Below are positions 52,151-64,000 of a stretch of DNA of 64,000 bases, piece by piece. Within the stretch, counting starts at the first letter, position 1. The number at the start of each line of letters is the position of its first letter. The translations under genes and the position numbers were made by a program. The notes under the pieces were generated by a model. The model was not told where the DNA came from and did not search any database. It was given only the letters and a program-made list of their open reading frames with translations. The DNA comes from Thelephora terrestris (Eukaryota > Basidiomycota > Agaricomycetes > Thelephorales > Thelephoraceae), in assembly GCA_015956445.1 (NCBI GenBank), contig WIUZ02000013.1:1116001-1180000 (forward strand), in the 5' to 3' direction.

Positions 52151-55100
52151 TCAAGCATCCGTAATGCATCCCCGACTAGCGTCCGACACCATCTTGACGT
52201 ACTTGTACAACGTACCCTGGTTGACCTTCAGCGGATGAGGTTTCCACCCCTTGCGTCTCTTCTCCAGTTCTTCCTCGGAGACGCGGAGTTCGATGATGTT
52301 CTTGACTGCGTCGACGTGGATGATATCACCGTCCTTTACGAGGGCTATGGGTCCACCGACCTGGGCCTCGGGCGTGATGTGACCGATGCAGAACCCGTGA
52401 GATCTGAGCGTACATGCGCCACGCCAAGAGAGAGAGAAAAAGGGTGCGATCTAAGTTAGCGTCGTGCTTACTGAACGAGAGAGATAAAGATCCAAGTGAA
52501 GATTGGGGCCCTCAAGCTAACGGAAAAGGCTTTATGACGAAAGAGAATGAGGGCCTCGAAAGAAGGGGTGAAGGGCAGACCAGGATTGGGGGAAATTCTC
52601 CCAAACCACAAGGATATCCCTGCCCCACCCCCCTCGCCCGAAGGAATTCTTTTTTTTCCTTCCACGGACGCAGAAGAGGAATAGGGCCATTTCCAAAATC
52701 AAGGGTGTAAATGAAGGTACAGGGGGGGGAGGGAAGTCGCAGAATAGAAACCCATTACGCGCACACTCCAGACCCTCGCTCGAGTGAGAGCCCCTGTACG
52801 AGGCGGACTAAGCGTTAACTCCCTTTCGTTTCGTCCTGTGGGCCACGATCGTTTCCCGTCAAGGCAAACGAATCGGTAAACAAGCAACATGTGCAAATGC
52901 GGTATGGGAGGGGATGATAAAGGCCATGGAGCGGGGGGGAAAAAGGACCACGAAAGAACCCCGAGAAAAGTCCGAACGACCCACTTACCCTCCGCTGAAC
53001 CTTCCGTCCGTGAGACAAGCGACGTCGAGGGAAAGTCCGGCACCGATGATCAAGCTCGTCGGCTTCAACATCTCAGGCATACCTAAACAGCGAACGACCG
53101 ACGATTGTGTGATCGGCGCGGACCGAGGACGAAAACGGGAGAGAGTCAGCAAAGACCGGTCGGGAGCAAAGAGAGCGCACAGGTATACGAGAGAAAGGCG
53201 GGTCAAGACGAAACGGAGGATCGGAACTCCAAAAAGGGTAAATGCCAAAGGCGGTCTGGCGAGGGTGCTTATCACAGGGGAGATAGATAGCGGTGCCACG
53301 ACGAAACCAGCCCGGAAAGGCAGAGATTTGTCGGGCGGGTCATGCGGATTGGCCGACGAGGCCGTGCGTGGAGGCAGAGAGGCTCAGGGGAATGCAGGGA
53401 GGGATTAACGCGCGGGAGATCCGACGCCGAGTGGCAAAGACCCACCCCAGGCGAAGTGGCGATTCAACCTCGTCACCTGCTATCCATGTGATATCCTCCT
53501 TCTGTCATCGTCATCCTCCATGACGGGTCGGCTCTAAGCCAACGGACAAGTAAATGACCAAAAAAGATAAAGACCAGAAGAAGGCCACATGGACCATCAT
53601 AAAGGCAAACTTTGATAAAATTAACAGCCTGCCTCGGGCCGCCCCGCCGTCACAAGATCTGAGATCTCTGTCCATATTGGCGGTAACGGCACTCGATGGA
53701 TCCCCTCATTCTCGTCATTTTGGGTTTGGCATCGCTGCCATAAGAAAGACACTAAAACCAATATGGTCTCCAAAAGAACAAACGACTCGACACTCTCCGT
53801 TCAACGGAGCCTAGACCCGCACCCACCCTTCCTTCCACCAGAATGGGAAAAAACAGGTCGGTGAAGCTGCGGACGGAGGGCCCGGCGGAAAGAGGAGGAT
53901 CGCCTCGAAACGGAAATGAACGGACAAGCGCGTGGAACCAGGAACAGGTGTGGAGCGGAGAGACACGTTTGTATCGTGCGCTCCCAGGAACCAAGAGGGC
54001 AAGAAATGGAAAGGAAACCATAAGATATTGGACTCACCGGGACCACCTTTCGGACCGAGATACCTGAGTACCACGACAGTCTTCTCGCCCTTCTTCATCT
54101 CGCCTTTCTCTACGGCTTCAACAAAGGCGTCTTCAGTGTCGAACGTCCTCGCCTTCCCAGTGAATTCTAGTCCCTCTTTCCCAGTAATTTTAGCGACGGC
54201 GCCGCCAGGAGCAAGGTTGCCCTTCAGGATCCTATGAACGGCGAATCAGGGAAACGAACGTTAATCAGATAACCAAATAACAAAGAGAATATAGTAGGAA
54301 AGGAAGGCCACCAAGGTCTGGCGAATGGGGAAAGGTCGGACAGCGCCACCCTACAACCAGGAAGAAGCACGGGGGGAATCAATCCCACGGGTGAATGACC
54401 TTCCGTACTCAAAAGCCCGATAGAACTGAATAACAAAAGATGTGCGCCCCGTGCCATAGACAGAGCTTCCAATCATCGGAGATCGGAGAATGTACGGACT
54501 TACCTCAGATGCCCTGTCGACTTAATCGGTTGCTCAAGGGGTCTGATAACGTCCTGACTTGTCATCGAGAGCTCTCCATGCTGGTGTACCCATCGTTCCA
54601 GGTTCTCGCCCAACGTCTTCCCGGTGACGGTGAGAGTGTTTCCGTCAATCAGCTTGTTCTTGAGCAGATAATGTAACACCACTTCACAGCAGGTCAGCGG
54701 AACGGATCAAGGAAGAAACATTTGAACGATCAGAAGGGGAGGAACGGTTATGATGCAAAATGAATACGGAAAGGTCGAGGAACCAAACTTCGAAAAAGGC
54801 ACATAGTTTCCAGCAGAAAGGAACGAGGTCCGTCCGAAAAGGGAAGCCAAAAGGGAAGAGGGAAACGACGGACCAGGGATACCGCCAATCTTGTACACGT
54901 CCTCCATAACGTACTTCCCACTCGGTTTAAGATCCGCGATAAATGGAACGCGGTCCGATACCGATTGGAAATCGTCGATTGTGAGGTCAATGCCGACGGA
55001 ATGCGCGATGGCGATTAGATGCAGCACAGCATTTGTGGAACCTCCAAGGATCATCGTCAAAACCTGAAAGAACAATCACGCAGTCAAACAAAAACTTCAG

Positions 55101-56423
55101 GATACTTCACAATGGGAGTGGGAATACGGACCATTGCGTTCTCAAAGGCAGTTCTTGTCATGATATCCCGAGGGAGAATGTTTTTCTCCACGAGGTTTCT
55201 CAATGCCGGTCCCACAGAATCGCACTCATCCCATTTTTCCTTGTACTCTGCGGGGAAGGAGGAATCGCCGGGGAGGGTCATTCCCAGAGCCTCCGCTGCA
55301 CTCGCCATAGTATTCGCCGTGTACATCTGGGAAATCAATGTGAGTAGGGTTAAAACTCGGAGTAACCACGTGCGCGTACTCCTCCGCAGGCACCAGGACC
55401 CGGGCAGGCGTGACGAACGGTGTTGTAACGTTCTCTTTCAGCCGTTTCTGTGCGACCGTCCTGGAGGTATTTACCGTACGACTGGAACGCTGAAACGACA
55501 TCAAGTTGCGGTGCACCCTCACAAGATCCGGGCTTGATGGTGCCACCGTAGACCATGAGACCTGGTCTGTTCAGTCGGCCAACTGCAAAAGAGAAATCAA
55601 CCGTCGCCTAAATAGCATTAGACTCGACAGCCTACGAGCAATCAACACGCCTGGCATGTTCTTATCGCAGCCAGGAATAACGGCCAGCCCATCAAGCCAG
55701 TGACCACCGGCAGCAGTTTCGACCTGATCTGCGATGAGATCCCGGGACTGGAGGGAATACGACATTCCACTCGTGCCCATACTGATGCCATCACTGACGC
55801 CGACGGTGCCAAACTGATACCCAATCATGCCAGCGTCCGTGATAGACTTTTTTACACGTTGCCCGAGCGCAAGCAGATGACGATTACATCTGCATCCATC
55901 AAACGCGCGTCAGAGGAGACGAGAGGATGGGTTGGAGTGGGAAGCAGGGACGTACGGGTTACCTTCGTACCTGTTTGATCCTCATGAGAACAAAGAACGG
56001 ATGGAACTAGAGGAGGAGCGGACGGACCAGACGCTTGCAACACCAATCATTGCCTTTTTGAAGTCGTCATCAGAATTGACGCCTTCGGTGGCGTACAGCA
56101 TGGCCTACATGATGGTGAGAGTCGATAAACGAGGCAAAAAAAAGTTGGCCTCGTGTTTGGGCGTTCAGCGTTCAACTCCGATCCTTTCCCCCGAAAGAGA
56201 AAGACAATAGGAGGGAAACACGAGACTTGGGAGACCGTACCTGACTCGCGCCTTGTGTCTTCGGCTGGGTAATGGTTCTGCTGTACCGATTCATGACCGG
56301 TTTTTGGGAGCCAGCGGAAGCAGCATCGCCGTTGACGTTTCTGACGGGGGTAGAAGAGGAGAGAGACCTCCTCGACGAGAAGGCGAGCCTTGAGCCAAGA
56401 CGATGTTTCGGAGTTGAGAGCAT
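52151..56423 (-). CDS. ILV3: Dihydroxy-acid dehydratase, mitochondrial
   Basis: Eleven exons: 56423-56241, 56104-56028, 55970-55956, 55889-55636, 55582-55380, 55326-55132, 55063-54874, 54681-54504, 54231-54038, 53082-52989, 52403-52151. They keep frame for 611 residues, normal for the enzyme. The N-terminus is rich in Arg/Ser without acids, a mitochondrial targeting signal. Iron-sulfur ligand motifs are present: [12 protein letters not shown] and [10 protein letters not shown]. The C-terminal [11 protein letters not shown] block is formed across the last intron. It catalyses the third common step of valine/isoleucine synthesis. Exon 3 is only 15 nt. The last two introns are 955 and 585 nt, against ~55 for most introns here. 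Confidence 0.95.
53083..54037 (-). other. Unusually long ILV3 intron 9 (955 nt)
   Basis: Clean donor GTGAGT and acceptor TTTAG; the flanking protein is contiguous in the family (G-G-P-G then M-P-E-M-L-K-P), so nothing coding is missing. The intron contains only short low-complexity frames on either strand. Confidence 0.8.
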
Positions 56424-57956
56424 GGTCTCTCGAACAGTCACGCCTGTTCCGTGTGGACGAGGAGAAGGGGTCAAACGCGGTGACTCGTATTGGCTTTTGA
56501 AACCGCGATTAGACGCCCGGGCCGCTTCCTAAAATGGAAGGAGAGTGGGAAAAAGTGGGAATTGAGCAGGAGGAGGCGACGACTGGCGGAGGACAAGAGT
56601 GCACGGCGTCGCACACGCACTTCGTTCGCTCTCACATGTTCCAAGGGATGGGTGAAGGAGTTCGGAGGCTCCGAGGGACTGGCTCAATCAAACTAACCAC
56701 CACGCTCCTCGGCAACGTTTTTAGGGTGAAAAGATTAGGTTCTTCTCGTGAGATTGATTGTGTTTCCTGGCCGAGGCGTGATGTTCAGTTCTTGGTAGAG
56801 TTTTAAGGAGAGCGACTCACATTTGGCGGGGTGGATGGGTAGGGATGGTTACCCATAACGTAAATTAACCGTTCCCTCTCCTTGGAGGTGGGGCAAGGTC
56901 GATAACGTAACGAGATAAGGGCGAGGTACCAATTCTACGGCCCGAGCGAGACTTTCTGGGTTAATTGTAAAGAAGCGTTGATGATTGTCGATCGTCTTTT
57001 CATCTCACTCACGATGCTGCAAGCCCACACCTGGTCAAGGCGCGCTCCAAGAACACGCGTCACCAGCTTTTTCTTTCTTCCCGCTCGAACCTCACATCCC
57101 ACTCCTTGTGAATCATTTCCTTTTTATGTTATCCCTACAACCCGCCTTGCGCCCTTTCCTGGGACTGTTCCGGAGGAATCATGCCCTTTTTACTTCCTCC
57201 CTTGAGTTTCACGTACGAAAATCAAATCAAAGGTGGGAAGGGAAACGGTAACTGGGACTAAGGTCGATGACAAATTCAGATATCCGTGTCTCATTGGACC
57301 GACCCGGGAACCATGTTCTGCTGCCGACGGCCGTTTTGTTCAGGCCACGATCCGCGAATCTACCTGTCCTGCCTCGCGTTCCGTTTAGGACTCGTACTGT
57401 CTGCATCGTGGCGAGAGTCAAAAACCCGGATGGTAAGAACCTCGTGCCACGAGGAGAGCCTGCAGGGGGGGACAGGGACTCGGAGTTTGGTTCCTTCCCC
57501 CCCCTCCCTTCCCCTCAGATCAACCCGTGAAACCTTTTCCTCCCGTTTCCGTTATCCCCTGTTCGCAATCTAAGATTGTTTCCTCTTGAATCCGCCGTCC
57601 CATCCTCTCTCAGTGCGGATGGTATCCTTATTTCATCGCTCCTCTTCAGTACCGGGCGTTTTTCTTCTCGACTGATCCGCCTCCCCTCCTCCGCCCCCGA
57701 CTCTTCCTCCCTTCCCCCTTCCCTTCTCACCTCGCCGTTCAAACGAGGCAGTCGAGCTCCTCCCCGAACATCCCCCCATCCCATCCTTTTCGCGAAACAT
57801 CTTATCGGTACATATCACCCCCCCTCGATTTCTTCCCTTAATCAATAACACGACCCACAAATCAGGCACAAAACGGCAAACCATCATTTTACACGAGCCA
57901 GACGCAAAGCGTTTTACCGCCCCCCACCCCCTCCCGGTCGCAGGCGGTTTTGAGTG
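56424..57956. promoter_or_regulatory. Divergent intergenic region, ILV3 and Zn2Cys6 gene
   Basis: 1.5 kb between divergent start codons. A TGACTC (56481-56486), 58 bases upstream of the ILV3 ATG, and a GAGTCA near 57413 match the core of Gcn4/Cpc1 sites, which control amino-acid genes in fungi. This is short-motif evidence only. CT-rich tracts before 57957 fit a basidiomycete 5' untranslated region. Confidence 0.35.
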
Positions 57957-59873
57957 ATGGACGATCAAGGCGCAGGCGGCTCATCGAGGGATAAAGGTAC
58001 TAATCCTGAAGGACGTCACATTCGTGAAAGCTCCCTACCGGCGACCCTAAGACAACATCTCTATAACGGCCCAAAATACACCAGCTCCCCAAGTATCGCA
58101 CCTCTTATGGTCCCAAATTGGCCCAATCAGCCCACTAGGTCACGCTCGCAGGACCACGGCCGGTCTTTACCCTCTCCATCGCACCTTCTACGGCAGACCG
58201 AATCAGCTTTCGACCCCGACCCCATTATCTTATCGCGATCTCTGGGACGCCAAACGACGTCGCTGACCCCCCAACCCCCACAGCCGCCGCTACGCCGAAC
58301 CGGACCTTCACCGGGGATCCAGGATGTGTTCATGGAAGACGTCGGGGTGTTACCTCAGCCAGAGGTGCCAGTTAGACCTCCTCACGATCCGTTTGCGGAG
58401 TTGAGCCATTCTCCAGGGTTTGCACATGAGCAGAGGAGGGGGAGGACTGAAGTTCGGGGAACTCATACCTCGCGCGGGCAACGTACGCAGGTTCAAGCCC
58501 AGGATCACTTAATGGATCTCGAACAAGGACGGGCTGGGAGGCCTCTGCGAGATCCGCAACGCCAAGTGGAACCATTCCCTTCTCAGTTGATCCGGGGTAC
58601 GTGTCAGATTTTTTTCCTCTTGTTTTCAGCCCCCATGGTTTCGGTTGTCCGGTGCATAGCGTTTATCGCGTCGGGTCCTGGGATTTTTCTTGATCCCGTT
58701 ATCACTGATCCCGTCCTTTTCCTTATTTCAATTGAAGAGCGGATTACTGATCGACGACGTTGTCCATGGCCTGTTCTATTTTACAGACAGACGACCACCA
58801 ACCACGTACCCTACGAACCCATTCGAGGAACCGCTGAGGCTCCAACTCCCACCGTCCCATTCGCAGCGACAGCAAGTCCATCATCAGCCACAACCTCGAC
58901 AGCCGGCTAGATTTTCGCAGCTTCTGAGCGGGCCAGGGTGTCACGGAGGCGCAGGGACTTCCTCAGGTTCACGGTCAGCGTCCACTAGTCAAAGCCAGAC
59001 GAACCCGGGCTCCGCTGGCGAGTTGTATTCCGAAGGTGAACCGGAGATCAAATCAATGAATCAAGAGAGTTCAATGGCGGAACATTCGGCGATCGAAACA
59101 CAAGGGACCGTTCCGGAACGGAAGAAAGCGCAGAGATCACCCTCGATAAAGAGGGAGCCTGGAACGCCGACGGAGGAGGGTGGGAGCACGACAACGAGCA
59201 CTGGCGCGACGACCTCAGCGAGAAGGAAGGCGTCAACGAAGGTCACGGTCGCTTGTGATTTCTGTCGCGGTGAGTGGCCTTGGTCTCTACCTGGCGTTCG
59301 TGTTCGAGGATCTGATCGGGCCGCCGATTGGAATTTTCGCTCTATGCGAAATTGAATCGGTCTTATTTTCCTTGTTGCGGTGGCCGTCTCGTTTTATCAG
59401 GACGTAAACTGCGGTGCAACGGAGAGAGACCGTGTTCCAATTGCTCAGGTCGTGGGACAGAATGCACATACCAGCCTGGGGGACCTCGGCGACGTGGACC
59501 CGGTAAAGCGCCGAAGAAGACAAGGGCAGCGTCGCGCCAGCGCCAGCATCCACAGCAACAACAACAGGCCCAACAACATCCTCCTGATCACAGTCGGATG
59601 TCGATAGGCGCGGGCTCACCTGTTTCTTCCGGACCATCGCCCATTACGATGGCGCCGACCAGTGGGCTCTTCGGGGGAGGGAGTCCGCTCACACCAGGAG
59701 GGAGGGTAACCACCGGTCCTCGGTTCCCCTCCCAATCACCTGGAGCCTCAACGTCCGAAATGGAGACCGGGTCGCAAGCGGGAAGCAGAAGACGGTTGTC
59801 GGGATCGAGCGTGGACGAACCGGAACGGAAGAGGTCTCGTATCCGAGAGTTTGAAGACGAGGAGAGACACTGA
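57957..59873 (+). CDS. Zn2Cys6 transcription factor
   Basis: Three exons (57957-58596, 58787-59269, 59401-59873), 531 residues. The N-terminal ~370 residues are disordered and rich in Pro, Ser and Gln. The zinc cluster is C-D-F-C-R-G-R-K-L-R-C then C-S-N-C-S-G-R-G-T-E-C, about residues 370-400, and is completed only by removing the second intron, which falls in phase 1 right after C-D-F-C-R. The tail has a poly-Gln run and basic patches. It is a DNA-binding regulator with unknown targets. No fungal-specific middle homology domain is evident. Related zinc clusters with the same intron position occur in the next gene. Confidence 0.85.
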
Positions 59874-60216
59874 CCCTTTTTTTATTTCTTCAACTATTTT
59901 GCTTTTCTTCCTAAAGCCGTGTTGTATTTCTTTTGCTTCGTTTTTCATTACTCTGGCTGCTTATAAGTCCTGGTCGAGTACTGTATTTTCGTCCTATTAT
60001 CCACAGAATTAATTCGAGTTCGAAAAAAAAAACATCCGGATCGCATGAAATAAAGCCAAGGACGAAAAGTGAACGCCCTCCCGTCTCCGGTCACTCGAAT
60101 CCAAACGGGCGTTCCCCCGCTCACTCGCTTCCGGCTCTCCTTCCTCCCTTCTCCTCCTCCTCTCTCCTCCGTCCCTCTCCTTTTCTTTCTTCCTCCCTCC
60201 CTCCCCCACGAACCCA
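59874..60216. other. Intergenic, promoter of the septin-like gene
   Basis: AT-rich 3' end of the upstream gene, then a CT-rich stretch (about 60090-60210) immediately before the next ATG, typical of basidiomycete promoters and 5' untranslated regions. Nothing else is seen. Confidence 0.45.
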
Positions 60217-63200
60217 ATGGACTCTCCCGAGCAGAGGCCGAGGTCGCACATCGACGACGACTACAAGGTCTCACTCCCTCCCGTTGGCCCAGCGGGCTTG
60301 GCCCCTCCCCAGTCTTCCCTCAGTGACACCGGGGCTCGGAGGAACAGCGTTTACTCAAATATCCCCGGGTACACTCTTATGGTCGCCGGTCAGCGCAGTG
60401 GCAAGACCTCCTTCCTCCGTCTCCTCTTAGACACCAGCAATATCGCTCCGACCGTCTCCAAGGAACAGCTCACCCCCCTCGCAAAGTTCATTCAGGGCTC
60501 AAACGGTCACACCACCCACATCCGACATGTTTCTGTAGATGTCATCCTCGACTCTCCCGACTCCGGCGCGCCCCAGGCCGTGTCCCTCACCCTCATTGAT
60601 ACTCCCTCTCTCGACTTTTCCGACGAAGTTTCGTCAGAAAGGGTCATCACGGACATCATTGACCACGTTGATTCTAGGTTCGCTGATACCTCCGAAGACG
60701 TGAGTCTCCTCCCTTCAATCCCCCCCCTCTTCCGTTTGTTGTATCCATCATGTGATCCCGACCCTTCATCCTTTCCCCTTTGGCGTTTTGGGTTATAGGC
60801 AACGAACGGGAATCACCACGTTCACCTGTAAGTCTCCCGTCTTCATCTTAGACGCGTATTTCCGCTCTCGCTGTATGCAGTCCGGGCTTATCGACCACTC
60901 TTACCGCACACAGATGTATATACTTCCTGGACCCGGATCAGGTCGTCCCTCCGCAGCAGCTTTCGCCTCAGCACATCGCTCCACCTAGGGCCAGATCCCA
61001 TAGCATGTCACAAGCTGGCCAGCCCATTATTCTGGACCCTCCGGTGACGACACATCCCGAAATGCTTCGCCCCACGCTGCCCGAGGCGGACATTAGAGCA
61101 ATACGGCGTCTTTCCGCAAGAGTCAACGTGTTGCCGATCATCGCCAGAGCCGACATACTCACAAATGAACGGCTGGCCGCTGTGAAGATGGCGATCCGAC
61201 GTGACTTGGCAGAGGCCGGAATTGGTTTCGGAATCTTTGACCTCGACTTTTCCTTGCAGTTATCCAAGAACGAACAACAGAATGTGGGTGCTGGTCCGAG
61301 CGAAGCGCACCCGCCCAAGATCAATGGTGGTAGCGAAACTGGTGGTGGATCCGCTGCGACCTCTCCACAGACGCCTTCCACTCCCTCATTAAGGCTTCCT
61401 TACGCCCTTGTTTCGGCAGATATTTATTCACATAGCGAAGGTTTAGTTCGCGCCCCGCCAACTCGCGACGACCTCATTCTCCTTTACATGCCAGCTCTCA
61501 CGCAGACTCCTATGTTTTCCAACGCCAAGCTCACCAAGGGCAAATTCACGAGGTCCTTCCGGTGGGGGACACTTGACATTTTAGACCAAAACCACTGTGA
61601 CTTTAGACATTTGAGGACCGCCGTCTTCCACCACATGAAGGTATGTTTCGGACAATCTCACAACATACGGCTACGAGTTAAAAAATCCTCAATCAGACGT
61701 TGCAAAAGTATACAAAAGAGTATTTGTATGAGAAGTACAAGCTGGAAGCCCCTTCGCTTGGGCACCCCATTCAACGGCACCAAAATGCCCGCCCCCACCA
61801 CATGCCATTACCCCGTAATCACCGACCGCTCATGGCGATCGACGTCGCCCCTCATTCGAACGGACCCGTACGTCATCCGGCCCTTGTTTTGCCACCTCCG
61901 TCCCTACCGCACAACGGAGAGATGATGAACACCCCCATGCCTATCCGACCCAACTCGACAAAGATGGCAGGGTCAACCGGAAGTAAGTTGTCCATCCGCG
62001 GTCTTGTCGTTTCCAGACTATCTCACATCAATGGCGGTCTAGAATCGCAACGGACTAGGTCGAAGAAGATCACTGTGGCGTGCAATTTCTGCAGGTGTAA
62101 GTCACACCCGCTTGATCGTGATTTCGGATTTTTTTTCTTTTTCGGTCACGGAACAAGCAATTGCACATCGCTGTTTGTGCTGACATCAGAGTTTTCTGAT
62201 TTTTCTCAGCGCGGAAATTGAAATGTGATGGGGGAAAGCCCGCTTGTGGCCAGTGTTTCAAGCGGTCGAATAACTGCGACTACATCCCCCATTCGAAACG
62301 CCGTGGATCTGGCCGGACCCGGAAGCTACCTGAAGATGAGAGCGGAAGCGAGCTAGATAGTGGGGATGAGGGTGGGGGAATGGACGTCGATGGGGGTTCC
62401 GTCTCTCGCTCACCGGAAGTGTCGACAATTTCCGTTAATCGGGTCAACGGCAATCTCGAACCAACGGGAGGCACGGCGAGTTACCTCCCCGAGATCCGCC
62501 GTGTGGCTGGACCTCCGCACCACGATCCACAACAACCACTCCGGCTATCTCCTGTCGTCCATGGTTCGTCGATGTTGCCGAACGATAACGGCAGCCTTCC
62601 AGGAGCTGGCATTAGCCCATCGCACCACTATCGACCCTATCCTGGCTCAAACCACTCTGGGAATCAAGACCTGCCACCAATCACGACGTTACCTGTCAAT
62701 GGGTCAATGAGATCAGAAGATTCAGTCCTTCCGCCCATTATCTCCCTCTCGGATCAACATCAGTCTCGTTCCCCGAATCAGCAGCCATTGTCTCATCCAG
62801 CCTCCGGAACTCCTACGGGACAACTTCCAGACGGTCAACAACTCAGCAGACCGAGAAAGCGGGCGTCGACGACGGGTTCCGGAAGGGGCAGCCGGTCTCA
62901 TTATGCTTCTAAAATCGTTGCCTGTAATTTCTGCCGAGGTAAGTTTTGACCGCTCTTCTGGTGTGGCCCTCCGTGATCGATCTGATCCGGGGGTGACACA
63001 TCTCCGTTTGGAATTTGGACCCTGACTGATGTGATCACTTGGTTTCCCTCTTTTTGACGCTCGGAACGGAAACAGCTCGCAAGACGCGGTGCGATGGTGA
63101 ACACCCAGCGTGTGGTGCTTGTTCTCGAAGATCATTGGCGTGCAGCTACGTCAACGACCCGTCGACGGGAATGGGACCTGGACCTTCGAGTACCGGAAAG

Positions 63201-63620
63201 AGAAAGAGCGTTGGGGATTCTCCAGAACAACGTCCCATGATGGATCATCATCTAGACCGTGAGCATGAACGGGACGATAGGTCTGGGCCTCCGGCTCTGC
63301 CAGCGCTGTCTCTATCTCTTCCGTCCTCGGTGATGCCCACGCCCACATCAGGTGGACATTCTGGGGGAACTTCGGTGAAGAGCTTGTCCCCGCCTGGTGG
63401 ATCACACTTTGGGCTTCATGGACACGGCAACACGTATCCTCCACCGCCTCCCCCACCTCTAAAGACGCCACCGCAACCGTTGGGGATCTCTGGTGAGCGG
63501 GCAAACAAGAGTGGAGGTGCCAGTGACGGTGGTCACAGTGATGGCTCGGATAGTATGAAGAGAGGAGCAGGACCGTTGGATGGGATGGGGCCTGCGAAAA
63601 AGATGAGGTACGGGGAGTGA
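60217..63620 (+). CDS. Septin-like GTPase continuous with two Zn2Cys6 clusters (possible fusion)
   Basis: Exons 60217-60699, 60799-60827, 60914-61640, 61697-62096, 62210-62938 and 63076-63620 share one frame (about 970 residues; 950 if a 60-nt GTAAGT...TAG stretch in exon 4 is also removed). Residues ~45-400 are a septin G domain: P-loop A-G-Q-R-S-G-K-T, V-H-L-C-I-Y-F, I-I-A-R-A-D, and the septin element W-G-T-L-D...H-C-D-F-R-H-L-R. The Y-L-Y-E-K-Y-K helix follows. Without any stop the frame runs into C-N-F-C-R-S-R-K-L-K-C...C-G-Q-C and later C-N-F-C-R-A-R-K-T-R-C...C-G-A-C. Septins form cortical filaments; Zn2Cys6 domains bind DNA. Two separate genes with a hidden stop or alternative splice remain possible. 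Confidence 0.7.
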
Positions 63621-64000
63621 TAATGGAACCCCTACCCATCCGAGGGCCGAATACGGATGGGCACTCGCGACCACTGAAAGTCCGATTTGTGGTTGCTCGG
63701 GTGGTGTTTGTTTTCCTGCCTCTTCAGTGCGTGCACGGATTTATTAGATGGATTCTTCCTCCCTTTCCTTTTACACTCAATTCCTGACGAAACGAGCGAC
63801 TGTTACACGGGCGCGCTCTGTTATCCTCTCACTCTCTTTCTGCCCCACGACCTACACGTCATTAAACGCGCATGTATGCACTGTTCCAACTCCTGGTGTT
63901 CTTTGGTCCTTGGCTTTCCTCTCGGCTCTCGTTGTAACTTACTATTGTCCCCATACCATCTCTCGCTTCCTTTTTCCCTATCTTTCTCTGGTCTTGTGTT
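63621..64000. other. 3' flank, no further gene visible
   Basis: Downstream of the septin/zinc-cluster stop, the sequence becomes T- and CT-rich. A neighbouring gene's promoter may begin here, but nothing can be supported before the window ends. Confidence 0.4.

Noticed and set aside
52914-53408. 164-residue plus-strand frame within ILV3 introns
   Set aside because: Very basic low-complexity composition, overlaps an ILV3 exon in antisense, no motif.
61005-61925. Septin ending at 61925 by reading through intron 3
   Set aside because: Splicing at 61640/61697 gives the conserved septin helix ending Y-L-Y-E-K-Y-K, whereas read-through gives unrelated residues.
1-64000. CRISPR arrays, bacterial operons or phage genes
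   Set aside because: Short-spacer repeat arrays are absent and the genes are intron-bearing eukaryotic genes throughout.

Overview
This window is nuclear DNA of a fungus, almost certainly a basidiomycete and probably Agaricomycotina. The host genes are dense with ~50-65 nt GT-AG introns. They include an F-box-like gene, DUF4246 genes, a tetraspanin of the basidiomycete Tsp2 type, a septin, Zn2Cys6 and C2H2 regulators, RIO1 and ILV3. The transposons (a chromodomain Ty3/gypsy element, a gag-protease LTR element, and DUF6589/RecQ-type transposon remnants) are also typical of this group. The species cannot be fixed from sequence alone.

Layout: 1-30.6 kb is almost entirely nested LTR retrotransposons. 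An outer element on the minus strand (553-30560, LTRs of ~1.4 kb) encodes gag and an aspartic protease, a coiled-coil protein, and four tandem relatives of a small unknown protein. I find no reverse transcriptase or integrase in it. Two further elements have landed inside it, each with a perfect 5-bp target duplication. One is a whole-looking chromovirus (3263-14993) with unusually long 2932-bp LTRs. The other is a 3300-bp solo LTR (25215-28514) of a related family. Both LTR types carry homologous multi-block coding regions with intron-like gaps, running antisense to gag-pol in the chromovirus. This is the most novel feature of the window.

30.9-37.9 kb holds two nearly identical 1.24-kb DNA transposon copies in inverted orientation. 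Their 9-bp target duplications are paired crosswise, which indicates that the 4.4-kb host segment between them was inverted by recombination. That segment carries tRNA-Tyr, a tetraspanin gene and the U6 snRNA.

38-64 kb is ordinary gene-rich DNA. On the minus strand lie a small coiled-coil gene, an F-box-like gene, two tandem DUF4246 genes (one frameshifted) and a C2H2 zinc-finger gene. RIO1 follows on the plus strand, convergent with ILV3 (dihydroxy-acid dehydratase, two unusually long introns) on the minus strand. A plus-strand Zn2Cys6 regulator comes next, then a continuous septin plus double-Zn2Cys6 reading frame that looks like a gene fusion.

Functionally, RIO1 (40S ribosome maturation), ILV3 (branched-chain amino acid synthesis), U6 (splicing) and tRNA-Tyr are housekeeping genes. 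The rest are regulatory or uncharacterised. The genes do not form a pathway cluster. Exon limits given for host genes were read by eye from splice motifs and frame continuity.
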